Positions 1 to 5,522 of a DNA stretch of 5,532 nucleotides are shown here, piece after piece. The notes below the pieces were generated by a model. That model was not told the origin of the DNA. It ran no database searches and saw only the letters and a list, made by a program, of their open reading frames with translations. Each line of letters begins with the position of its first letter. The first letter of the stretch is position 1. Made by a program: the position numbers and the translations under genes. The stretch is from Chitinispirillales bacterium. Lineage in GTDB: Bacteria; Fibrobacterota; Chitinivibrionia; Chitinivibrionales; Chitinispirillaceae. The stretch lies in NCBI GenBank assembly GCA_031254445.1, contig JAIRUL010000093.1:1-5532 (forward strand). Reading direction: 5' to 3'.

Positions 1-684
1 CCGCACGTCTGCGCCGATTGCAACGGCGGCCTTGGCGGGACGGTTGACGTTGCGCTTAAAAACGTTTTTACGGTAGCGCTGGCGTGCTTTAATAGGGGGG
101 TAGGATGGGCAAAGGGGGATGAGCGGCTTAGGGAGCGCGTTAGGCTGGATTTGGTTTTTAAGGGGTGTGGCGGCGGGGGCTGGAATAGATGTATCGACAA
201 AAATCAGCGTATCAACAAAAATAAACATATTGGTGAAGACGATCAGTATGACGATAACCCATTCGAGAACCCCGACATAAAAGGCGCAATCCTCAAAATA
301 GCCTACGAGGCGGCGCACCTGCGGTTGGGCGGCGATTGGCTTGACGATCCGGCAGCGGTGGCGATTAGGGAGATATTGTTCGCGTATGTCAATAAAGACA
401 AAGAAAAAGCCCACGCGCTTGCTAACGGCGTCACTATAAGCAACATCCCGATAGACGCCTTCTATTTTGCCATGAGGATACCAAGAAGCGATTTTCTAAA
501 GCGGGCGATTGCCGGCAAAACCTGCCTAAACAGCCTATGGCTCTCCCCCAAAAAATTAGCATCCAACAACACAGTGCTAATACTAGTCTTCGACATAGAG
601 GGAATACCCCCCGGATACGCCGTCGTCAGCGAATCCGCCCAAAACATCGCCGCGCCGGAGCTATTAGCGCCAAAAATTAAATAA
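1..684 (+). CDS. 3' part of a gene cut by the left edge; possible HNH-type endonuclease C-terminal region
   Basis: The frame is open from base 1 to the TAA at 682-684, giving 227 residues with no start inside the window, so I read it as the tail of a longer protein. A TTG at 151 could serve as a start, but the upstream codons read as sensible protein (HVCADCNGGLGG, residues 2-13), so that start is probably wrong. Visible parts are a C4-x2-C7-N segment followed by LGG-x2-D; a second Cys pair around a Gly run (C56, C64); a hydrophilic K/N/D-rich stretch at about 66-92; and a helical segment with KIAYEAAHLRLG and WLDDP (about 99-117). From memory, CxxCN-x2-LG-x3-D followed by a KiAyE...LG...D element occurs in some HNH endonucleases, where the CxxCN is part of the metal-binding fold. 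The catalytic His/Asn residues would lie left of the window. The function is inferred, not proven. The gene converges on ispH-ubiA. Confidence 0.5.
   Translation, partial: PHVCADCNGGLGGTVDVALKNVFTVALACFNRGVGWAKGDERLRERVRLDLVFKGCGGGGWNRCIDKNQRINKNKHIGEDDQYDDNPFENPDIKGAILKIAYEAAHLRLGGDWLDDPAAVAIREILFAYVNKDKEKAHALANGVTISNIPIDAFYFAMRIPRSDFLKRAIAGKTCLNSLWLSPKKLASNNTVLILVFDIEGIPPGYAVVSESAQNIAAPELLAPKIK
193..228 (+). repeat. 18-bp imperfect tandem duplication inside the left-edge gene
   Basis: Two adjacent 18-base units, ATCGACAAAAATCAGCGT (193-210) and ATCAACAAAAATAAACAT (211-228), match at 14 of 18 positions. They stay in frame and encode IDKNQR and INKNKH. This looks like a small in-frame duplication that lengthens a hydrophilic linker. 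Confidence 0.6.
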
Positions 685-698
685 CGCCGTCAATTCTT

Positions 699-713
699 GC
701 GCCCTGCGGGCGC
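699..713. terminator. GC-rich hairpin between convergent genes, possible terminator
   Basis: GCGCCC (699-704), loop TGC, then GGGCGC (708-713) form a perfect 6-bp stem. It lies 14 bases after the stop of the left gene and 19 bases beyond the stop of ispH-ubiA. On the plus strand it is followed by GTGTTTA, a poor T-tract. On the minus strand a GTTTTT run comes before the stem, not after it. It is well placed to end both convergent transcripts but is not a textbook intrinsic terminator. Confidence 0.35.
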
Positions 714-732
714 GTGTTTAAAAACAACGCCC

Positions 733-2502
733 TCACCTGACAACCAGCACCGTAGACGCAAACGCCCCCGCCGCCGCCAAATAAAATATCCCGTCCGCTA
801 GTAGGCAAAATAGCGCCGAGTGGTTAGGCCGTATCCTCGCGTTCAACCGCACAAACACCGCCGCGTACACCAGCACCGGAACCTGAAACAGCAGCCTCAG
901 CGTCCCCGCGTACTTATACGCCTCAAAGCCCATCGCCACCGCCGGGGACACTAACAGCACGCCCACGCACGCCCACACGACCACAAATAGCGCCCGCCTC
1001 GCGCTCTTCCCGCCGATTATCGTTATCAGCGTCTCGCGCCCCATTATCCTGTCGCCCTCGATGTCGCGCAGGTCGAAAATCAGCGACCTCAGAAAACCCA
1101 TTATGAAAATTACGGCGAACGCGCCGAGCGTCGCGGGCGTAAAGGCGAGCGCGCCCCTTATCGTCTGCGGCAAAAACGTCAGTATCGTCGCCCACGCGAG
1201 CGCCACGAAGAGGTCGCGGGACGAGGGGATGTCTTTTAGGCTTTTGTACGGGAAGAGCTTCCGCAATTTTTTCGGGACGATTGGGATGTGGTAGGCGGAA
1301 CCGGCGAGCGCGGCGAAGAGCATTAGGTAAAATGTCGGTTTGTTTATAAGGAACGCCGTTATAAGCACGGCGATAATGCTCGCGCCGGATAAAAAGAGCA
1401 GCGGGCGGGGGTACTTGTTGTAAAACCGGTATTTTGATATATCTAAGTGCAGCGTGTTTTCCAAGCTCGTCAGGCTGTTCCACAGGTAGACGGAGATGAA
1501 GTAAAGAAGCGCTATCGCGCCCCCGGCCGCCGAGACCGGTATCTCCTGCATCGCGCACGAGACGTAGTAAACCGCGACCGCGCCCGTCGATACAAAGAGG
1601 TTCAGGTTCGCCATGATGTCGAAGAGGCGCATGAGCGCGCCCATCGAGTTCTTCTCTTTTGTCCGGCTAAGAAACTGCAGGTGGTCGCAGACGCGCTTTA
1701 TCATCCAGTTGGGCGTAGACGCGCCGGCCGTCACGCCTACCGTCTTGCACTTTGCGAGCGGATCCCACTCTATCTCCTCCTCCGTCTCCACCGCCTGCGT
1801 GTGCGTGCCGCACTCCCGCGCAATTTTAACGAGGCGCTGCGTGTTGGCGCTGTTCCTTCCGCCCACCACGATGAGCGCGTCCACCGAGCGCGCTATGCGC
1901 CCCGTCTCCTCCTGGCGCTCGTCGGTCGCGGAACAGATGGTCTTCTTGACGACGACGTCCCCCCCGCGCGCCTTAACCCTCTCGGCGATGGCATCGAAGA
2001 GCGTCCGGTCGAAGGTCGTCTGAGAGACTAAGCACACCTTATCGAACCGCGGCAGATTGTCGACGTCGTGAGGCGTCTGAATGAGGTACCCGCCGCCGCC
2101 CGCGTAGCCCATAAGCCCTATAACCTCCGCGTGCCCCTCGTCGCCGGCAATCACTATATTGTAACCAAGCCTACGGTGGCGCTCTATAACATTGTGCACG
2201 GCCTTCACCTTGGGGCAGGTGCCGTCGACGATGCCGTACCCCGCAGACTTGTAGCGCTCCACGACATCCGGCGGGACGCCGTGCGCCCTTATGAGCAGCG
2301 TAGACGAAGCGGGCGGAGGGCTATTCTCGTCGAGCGCGTTTACCCCGCGCCGCCTAAGCATCTCGATAGTCTGCCTATTGTGTATAAGAGGCCCGAGCGT
2401 CCATGTCGCCGACGCCTTGTCGTTGGAAAGCTCAATAGCCCTATCCACCACCCGCTCCACGCCCATGCAGAACCCGGCGGTTTGCGCAACGATTATTTTC
2501 AT
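733..2502 (-). CDS. ispH: Fused 4-hydroxy-3-methylbut-2-enyl diphosphate reductase (IspH/LytB) and UbiA-like prenyltransferase
   Basis: This is a 589-residue protein with two domains. Residues 1 to about 282 are IspH, which reduces HMBPP to IPP and DMAPP using a [4Fe-4S] cluster. The three cluster cysteines are present: C12 (AGFCMGV), C96 (DGTCPKV) and C190 (TICSAT). So are H41, H74 (RAHG), H124 and E126 (GHAEVIG), T162/T163, N217-S218-x-N220, and S262 (TAGAS). Residues about 296-589 are a polytopic membrane domain with roughly eight or nine hydrophobic segments. It carries FDLRDIEGDRIMGRETL (from F476), the second Asp motif of UbiA enzymes (D477, D480, D484). The usual first motif, NDxxDxxxD, is not intact: the matching place reads NSLTSLENTLHLD (342-354). 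Both halves have normal stand-alone lengths, and no stop or frameshift separates them. An internal Met (M287, codon 1642-1644) could start a separate UbiA product. The chosen ATG (2500-2502) opens the standard IspH N-terminus, but no Shine-Dalgarno sequence precedes it. The IspH call is very secure. The UbiA substrate is unknown; quinone, heme or another prenyl acceptor is possible. Confidence 0.93.
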   Translation of the reverse strand: MKIIVAQTAGFCMGVERVVDRAIELSNDKASATWTLGPLIHNRQTIEMLRRRGVNALDENSPPPASSTLLIRAHGVPPDVVERYKSAGYGIVDGTCPKVKAVHNVIERHRRLGYNIVIAGDEGHAEVIGLMGYAGGGGYLIQTPHDVDNLPRFDKVCLVSQTTFDRTLFDAIAERVKARGGDVVVKKTICSATDERQEETGRIARSVDALIVVGGRNSANTQRLVKIARECGTHTQAVETEEEIEWDPLAKCKTVGVTAGASTPNWMIKRVCDHLQFLSRTKEKNSMGALMRLFDIMANLNLFVSTGAVAVYYVSCAMQEIPVSAAGGAIALLYFISVYLWNSLTSLENTLHLDISKYRFYNKYPRPLLFLSGASIIAVLITAFLINKPTFYLMLFAALAGSAYHIPIVPKKLRKLFPYKSLKDIPSSRDLFVALAWATILTFLPQTIRGALAFTPATLGAFAVIFIMGFLRSLIFDLRDIEGDRIMGRETLITIIGGKSARRALFVVVWACVGVLLVSPAVAMGFEAYKYAGTLRLLFQVPVLVYAAVFVRLNARIRPNHSALFCLLADGIFYLAAAGAFASTVLVVR

Positions 2503-2508
2503 ATAGGC

Positions 2509-2537
2509 AATATAATTTATGAGTTCGGCAATAGCAA
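2509..2537 (-). promoter_or_regulatory. Candidate sigma70-like promoter abutting the ispH start codon
   Basis: On the minus strand, TTGCTA (2532-2537), a 17-base spacer and TATATT (2509-2514) match the -35 and -10 consensus at 4/6 and 5/6. Only six bases (GCCTAT) separate the -10 box from the ATG, so transcription would start at or next to the A of the ATG and give a leaderless or nearly leaderless mRNA. This agrees with the lack of any purine-rich ribosome binding site before ispH. The surrounding DNA is AT-rich, so chance matches are possible. Confidence 0.4.
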
Positions 2538-2570
2538 TTAAAAGATGATGGTCAAAGGATTTAAGACAAA

Positions 2571-2599
2571 AGTATAAAAATCAAATTCAAAAACGTTAA
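2571..2599 (-). promoter_or_regulatory. Second candidate promoter upstream of ispH-ubiA
   Basis: On the minus strand, TTAACG (2594-2599), a 17-base spacer and TATACT (2571-2576) match the -35 and -10 consensus at 4/6 and 5/6. It would give a 5' leader of roughly 60 bases before ispH. It lies in the 111-base AT-rich gap between lptB and ispH. That gap also holds a weak TTCTT-ATA-AAGAA inverted repeat (2601-2613) just after the lptB stop, too weak to call a terminator. Confidence 0.3.
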
Positions 2600-2613
2600 A
2601 TTCTTATAAAGAA

Positions 2614-3573
2614 TCACAGCTGGAAATTTTGCCCTAAGTATATCTTGCGCGCTTCGGGGCTGTTGGCTAGCTCTTGGGCTGTCCCCGATACCAATATTTT
2701 CCCCTCGCACATGATGTACGCCCTATCGGTGATGCGCAGGGTTTCGCGCACGTTGTGGTCGGTTATCAGCACGCCGTAGCCTTTGTCTTTTAATTGGTGG
2801 ACGATGCCTTGGATGTCTTCTACCGCTATCGGGTCCACGCCGGCGAACGGCTCGTCTAAGAGTATGAAGTCGGGCTTTATGGCCAGCGTCCGCGCGATTT
2901 CCACCCTGCGGCGTTCGCCGCCGGAGAGCATGTAGCCGAGGCTTCTTTCTAAGTGCGCCACGTTTAGCTCTTCTAAGAGTTGGCGCATCCTGATTTTCCG
3001 CTGCTTGGGGCTCATCCGCTGGTACTCTAAGACCGCCATCAGGTTGTCGGCTACGGAGAGCTTGCGGAAGATGGAGGGTTCCTGCGGGAGGTAGCCTATG
3101 CCCATGCGCGCGCGCTTGTACATGGGCTTGCGCGAAATGTTCTTCTGGTCTAAGAAAATCCTGCCCTTGTTCGCCCTTATGAGCCCGACTATCATATAGA
3201 ACGTGGTCGTTTTGCCGGCGCCGTTTGGGCCTAAAAGGCCGACTATCTCGCCCTGCTTGACATTTAGCGAAGTGCCGTTGACTACGTAGCGCTTGCTGTA
3301 TATCTTGACTAAATTCTCGGTGCTGATTTCGCGGGCTGCGGCGCTATTGATAGGCGTAATTATTGATGCGTTGACGGGCGTAGGCATACTGTCATTACTA
3401 GTTGACGTATAAGCGGACGCCGGCGCGGCATCATTAACCGACGCATTGGCGGGCGCAGAGATAACTCCGCCATCAACGGGCGCGTCGGATGGCGCGTCGC
3501 CGCCGGAAGCGTTTTCGGGCGTTGTCGATTCGTTATTCATCATAGGTAATATAATATTTGGGACGGCATGCAT
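2614..3573 (-). CDS. lptB: LPS export ABC transporter ATP-binding protein LptB with N-terminal extension
   Basis: LptB is the cytoplasmic ATPase that powers LPS extraction from the inner membrane with LptF/G. The core starts near residue 81 (REISTENLVKIY) and has every ABC hallmark: Walker A GPNGAGKT (115-122), Q-loop Q164 (YLPQEPSIF), signature LSGGE (216-220), Walker B ILLDEP with catalytic E241, D-loop GVD (245-247) and H-loop H273 (TDHNVRET). The FYMIVGLI, FRKLSVADNL and TDHNVRETL segments are typical of LptB rather than other ABC ATPases. The protein has 319 residues against about 240 for the family. The excess is an Ala/Ser/Asn/Pro/Asp-rich N-terminus (about 12-80). The upstream ATG at 3571-3573 has no clear ribosome site. 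The ATGATG pair (M11/M12, 3538-3543) follows the same AT-rich box seen before ispH and may be the real start, giving 308-309 residues. M63 is another possible start. The gene lies 16 bases after lptA. Confidence 0.95.
   Translation of the reverse strand: MHAVPNIILPMMNNESTTPENASGGDAPSDAPVDGGVISAPANASVNDAAPASAYTSTSNDSMPTPVNASIITPINSAAAREISTENLVKIYSKRYVVNGTSLNVKQGEIVGLLGPNGAGKTTTFYMIVGLIRANKGRIFLDQKNISRKPMYKRARMGIGYLPQEPSIFRKLSVADNLMAVLEYQRMSPKQRKIRMRQLLEELNVAHLERSLGYMLSGGERRRVEIARTLAIKPDFILLDEPFAGVDPIAVEDIQGIVHQLKDKGYGVLITDHNVRETLRITDRAYIMCEGKILVSGTAQELANSPEARKIYLGQNFQL
3334..3540 (-). repeat. Low-complexity N-terminal extension of LptB with PxNAS repeats
   Basis: Residues 12-80 of LptB are almost entirely A, S, N, P, D, T, G and V with no hydrophobic core, so probably disordered. 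A P-x-N-A-S motif occurs three times: TPENAS (18-23, bases 3505-3522), APANAS (40-45, 3439-3456) and TPVNAS (65-70, 3364-3381). The coding bases share a GGGCG-containing core. A 9-base repeat, GGCGCGTCG, also recurs 12 bases apart (3479-3487 and 3491-3499). This suggests growth by small in-frame duplications. Confidence 0.6.
3544..3557 (-). promoter_or_regulatory. AT-rich box before the lptB ATGATG, nearly identical to the one before ispH
   Basis: The minus strand reads ATTATATTACCTAT into ATGATG here, and ATTATATTGCCTAT directly before the ispH ATG (2503-2516), a 13/14 match. The TATATT (3548-3553) resembles a -10 box placed 4 or 7 bases before the two ATGs. No good -35 is seen 16-18 bases upstream, so the lptB copy is weaker evidence for a promoter than the ispH copy. 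If active, it would let lptB be transcribed apart from lptC-lptA. Confidence 0.3.
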
Positions 3574-3589
3574 TCTAAAATCCGGCGCG

Positions 3590-4978
3590 TTACGGAAAAT
3601 ACATCCCTTTCGCGCCCCCCTTGACGTGGAGCCTCTGCGCTTTGCCCCTGCTAAACGTGACGACTATCTGCTCCCCGCCGGCGCTGTTGCACCCGCCGCC
3701 GTCGGCCTCGTCTATGTAATATGTGCTCCTCGCCTCGCCGCGGACTATGGCCCTCTCAACCTTGCCGTCTGCCCCGAACGTCAGCATCATCGTCCGCCCC
3801 GACACCTCGTTTGTGCGCGCCGAGTCGCCGGCGGCGAAATTTTTGCTCAGGACGTTTCCGAAAGCCCGCATCGAGCGTATCTTCCCCGCGTCCGACATCC
3901 GCACGCGCAGGCTGTCGCCCCATATATGCGTTATCAGCGAGTCCTTCGCCGCCCCCGCCGCGCTCCACTCCGCGTTTCTGCCGTGGGCCTTGCCGAACGC
4001 CTTGATTGCGCTGACCTTCCCGGTCTCAAGCATGTACATGTGCAGGCTGTCGCTCGAAAGGTCGGTCGACGTGACGCTTCCCGACTGCGCGGTTACCTCC
4101 GAGTACTTGCCGCGCGCGCTGCCGAACGCTTTCATCGCGTTTACCTTGCCGGATTCGTACATTGACAGATACAGGCTGTCGCTCCATATGTCGGTAACGG
4201 TGGTGTCTTTAGACGAATCGGCGATTTCGGAGTAGTGGCCGTGCGTATTCCCCATCACGCAAGCGCCCTCAAACTTCTCATCGCTGAAGAATAAATCTAC
4301 GGAGTCGCCAACGATCTTGTGCTTTTCGTAGTTTATCACCGGATTTACCCTAAGCTTCGCGTAGTTGTCGTCTACATAATACTTGGCGTTTCTGCATGTG
4401 GCGACGAGGTCGCCGCGGGTTATGCGGACGTTCTCCGCAACCGTCGCGATTTTGAGGGAGTCGCTGTACACCATCGTCCTCCCGCGGATGAAGAGCGTGT
4501 CGGCCGACGTGCTGTCTACCCTTGTTAGGAGCGGGCTGCCTATAAGCGTGCACTCTTTTTTGTTGGTCGCGTACTCGGCTGTCCTCCCCCGCATAAAGGT
4601 TATCTTCGCGGAGTCTTGGTAGAGCACGTTGCCGGAGGCTGTAAGAACGCTGCTGTCCCTAACGAAGTGCAGGCGGTCGCAGGTCATAACCTGCCCCTTC
4701 TCCTCAACCGTAATGTTTCCCCTAAAGTCAATTATCCCCTCGGCTTTCTGCCAGACCGCCTCGTCGGCGGAGATGCTTATCTCCTCGTAGCGGAAACGCA
4801 CGTCGCCGCGCAGGTGGCTTGTGAAGTCGCCCGTCGAGTTGTTGTAGACATTCTCGTTGGCGTCCGCGTGGTCCAAAATGAGCGCGCCGCCGGTGGACGC
4901 AATTAAGCGCGCCGCGCATAATACCACTGCCGCAAGCAGCGCGCATAAGCGCGGAAGTTTACAAGAAGAAGTCTTCAT
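3590..4978 (-). CDS. lptA: LptA/OstA-family periplasmic LPS transport protein, enlarged with tandem repeats
   Basis: LptA forms the beta-jellyroll bridge that carries LPS across the periplasm between LptC and LptD. I chose the ATG at 4976-4978. It is preceded by a strong GGAGG at 6-base spacing and opens a signal peptide: Lys/Arg-containing MKTSSCKLPR, then the hydrophobic LCALLAAVVLCAARL. The frame extends to an ATG at 5018-5020, but that 14-residue addition would precede the signal and lie inside lptC. The mature part begins with OstA-type strands such as ISISADEAVW, GIIDFRGNITVEEKGQVMT and LTASGNVLYQD, then further similar units. The last 210 residues are about five tandem 40-45-residue repeats. 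The total of 462 residues is far above the roughly 185 of E. coli LptA, and no LptD barrel is present, so this is not LptD. The family call rests on these strands plus the position between lptC and lptB. Confidence 0.85.
   Translation of the reverse strand: MKTSSCKLPRLCALLAAVVLCAARLIASTGGALILDHADANENVYNNSTGDFTSHLRGDVRFRYEEISISADEAVWQKAEGIIDFRGNITVEEKGQVMTCDRLHFVRDSSVLTASGNVLYQDSAKITFMRGRTAEYATNKKECTLIGSPLLTRVDSTSADTLFIRGRTMVYSDSLKIATVAENVRITRGDLVATCRNAKYYVDDNYAKLRVNPVINYEKHKIVGDSVDLFFSDEKFEGACVMGNTHGHYSEIADSSKDTTVTDIWSDSLYLSMYESGKVNAMKAFGSARGKYSEVTAQSGSVTSTDLSSDSLHMYMLETGKVSAIKAFGKAHGRNAEWSAAGAAKDSLITHIWGDSLRVRMSDAGKIRSMRAFGNVLSKNFAAGDSARTNEVSGRTMMLTFGADGKVERAIVRGEARSTYYIDEADGGGCNSAGGEQIVVTFSRGKAQRLHVKGGAKGMYFP
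3608..4240 (-). repeat. Five tandem 40-45-residue repeats at the LptA C-terminus
   Basis: The repeat units occupy 4112-4240, 3983-4111, 3848-3982, 3728-3847 and 3608-3727. Units 1-3 share the pattern G-x-(Y/N)-(S/A)-E ... (I/L)-x-(S/G)-DSL-x-(L/M/V)-x-M-x3-GK-(V/I)-x-(A/S)-(M/I)-(K/R)-AFG. Examples are SDSLYLSMYESGKVNAMKAFG, split here as SDSLYLSMY and ESGKVNAMKAFG, and in unit 2 SDSLHMYML with ETGKVSAIKAFG. Units 4 and 5 are shorter and diverged (MMLTFGADGKVERAIVRGEA; IVVTFSRGKAQRLHVKGGA). The repeats also resemble one another at the DNA level. Each unit looks like two beta strands joined by a Gly-Lys turn. Confidence 0.75.
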
Positions 4979-5522
4979 CGCCCTCCTCCATCCGGCGCTT
5001 GAAATCGGGGAAGACCCCATGCACCTCCGAGCTGAACGAGAAGCGCGAAAAGTCGTCCCTCGCCTCCAAGCCCTTGCCCTGCAGCACGTCGCCCTTTTGG
5101 GTCTCTACCTGAACAAGCGTGTCGGAGGTGACCCGCCGCTCGTTCTTATACCACTTGAGCCGCCCGCTCTTTACTGTCATGCCCTCCTCGTTCCTAATGT
5201 GCACCCCGCCCCAAAGGTCAAAGGCGTTCATCTTGGAATCGCTCGAACCGGAGTCGGCGAGGATGCGGGTCGACTGTTTGCCGAGCGTGTCGTATACGGT
5301 GATGCGCACCGGGGCAACCAAGATGTCGCCAGTGTCGGCGAGCGGGCGGCTCATGAAGTCGGTGTCTAACCACCAGCGCTTGACGCCGCCCTCGTAAAAG
5401 AAGAGCGAGGCCGCAGTTAGCTCTTGGTGGGGGCTATCAATAACTTTTTCTCCGATAGGCAGCGGATCGCTTTTCGGAGCGCAGGAAATTAACGCGCAGA
5501 ATAGGAAAGGCGACAATATCAT
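4959..5522 (-). CDS. lptC: LPS export lipoprotein-like periplasmic protein LptC
   Basis: LptC links the LptB2FG transporter to LptA in the inner-membrane part of the Lpt bridge. The 187-residue frame has a hydrophobic start with a lipobox (LISC, C14), so it may be lipid-anchored rather than held by a transmembrane helix as in E. coli. The body fits LptC: VRITVYDTLGKQSTRILAD (72-90), DLWGGVHIRNEEGMTVKSG (102-120), LKWYKNERRVTSDTLVQVE (122-140) and GDVLQGKGLEARDDFSRF (144-161), ending in VHGVFPDF. The length is normal for the family. The ATG at 5520-5522 gives a signal with no Lys/Arg before the hydrophobic stretch. The frame stays open to the window edge, so the true start may lie further right. 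The TAA at 4959-4961 lies inside lptA (20-base overlap), which suggests translational coupling. Confidence 0.85.
   Translation of the reverse strand: MILSPFLFCALISCAPKSDPLPIGEKVIDSPHQELTAASLFFYEGGVKRWWLDTDFMSRPLADTGDILVAPVRITVYDTLGKQSTRILADSGSSDSKMNAFDLWGGVHIRNEEGMTVKSGRLKWYKNERRVTSDTLVQVETQKGDVLQGKGLEARDDFSRFSFSSEVHGVFPDFKRRMEEGDEDFFL
4985..4989 (-). promoter_or_regulatory. Shine-Dalgarno site of lptA inside lptC
   Basis: The minus strand reads GGAGGAGGGCG then ATG (4976-4978). The GGAGG at 4989-4985 is 6 bases from the start codon. It is a strong, well-spaced ribosome site lying in the last codons of lptC, and it decides the lptA start in favour of the signal-peptide Met. It also shows that this organism can use Shine-Dalgarno initiation, in contrast to ispH and lptB here. 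Confidence 0.65.

Noticed and set aside
923..1558. Second minus-strand frame of 211 codons within ispH-ubiA
   Set aside because: It lies in a different frame over the UbiA half, is Arg-rich with no hydrophobic pattern, and so is a shadow of the membrane domain.
1447..2541. Long plus-strand open frames opposite ispH-ubiA (1447-2031, 1613-2023, 2068-2541)
   Set aside because: They are antisense to a well-conserved enzyme. Their Arg/His/Ala-rich translations show no recognisable domain, as expected for shadow frames in GC-rich DNA.
2567..2574. TACTTTTG on the minus strand, matching the Bacteroidetes -7 pattern TAnnTTTG
   Set aside because: The nearest upstream TTG is about 13 bases away rather than the expected spacing of about 19, and the region is so AT-rich that such a match is unremarkable. 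It is not used as taxonomic evidence.
2601..2613. TTCTT-ATA-AAGAA inverted repeat after lptB as a terminator
   Set aside because: A 5-bp, A/T-dominated stem is too weak, and no uninterrupted T-run follows directly.
3446..4235. Plus-strand frames opposite lptB and lptA (3446-4165, 3723-4235)
   Set aside because: Their apparent internal repetition mirrors the LptA repeats on the other strand. They have no start signals and no recognisable family.
3608..4240. Possible CRISPR-like or satellite array because of the periodic sequence
   Set aside because: The period is 120-135 bases, in frame, and diverged as protein repeats. There are no short identical repeats with unique spacers.
4857..5369. 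Plus-strand frame of 170 codons opposite the lptC-lptA junction
   Set aside because: It is antisense to lptC and lptA, whose product features (lipobox, signal peptide, LptC motifs) are convincing.
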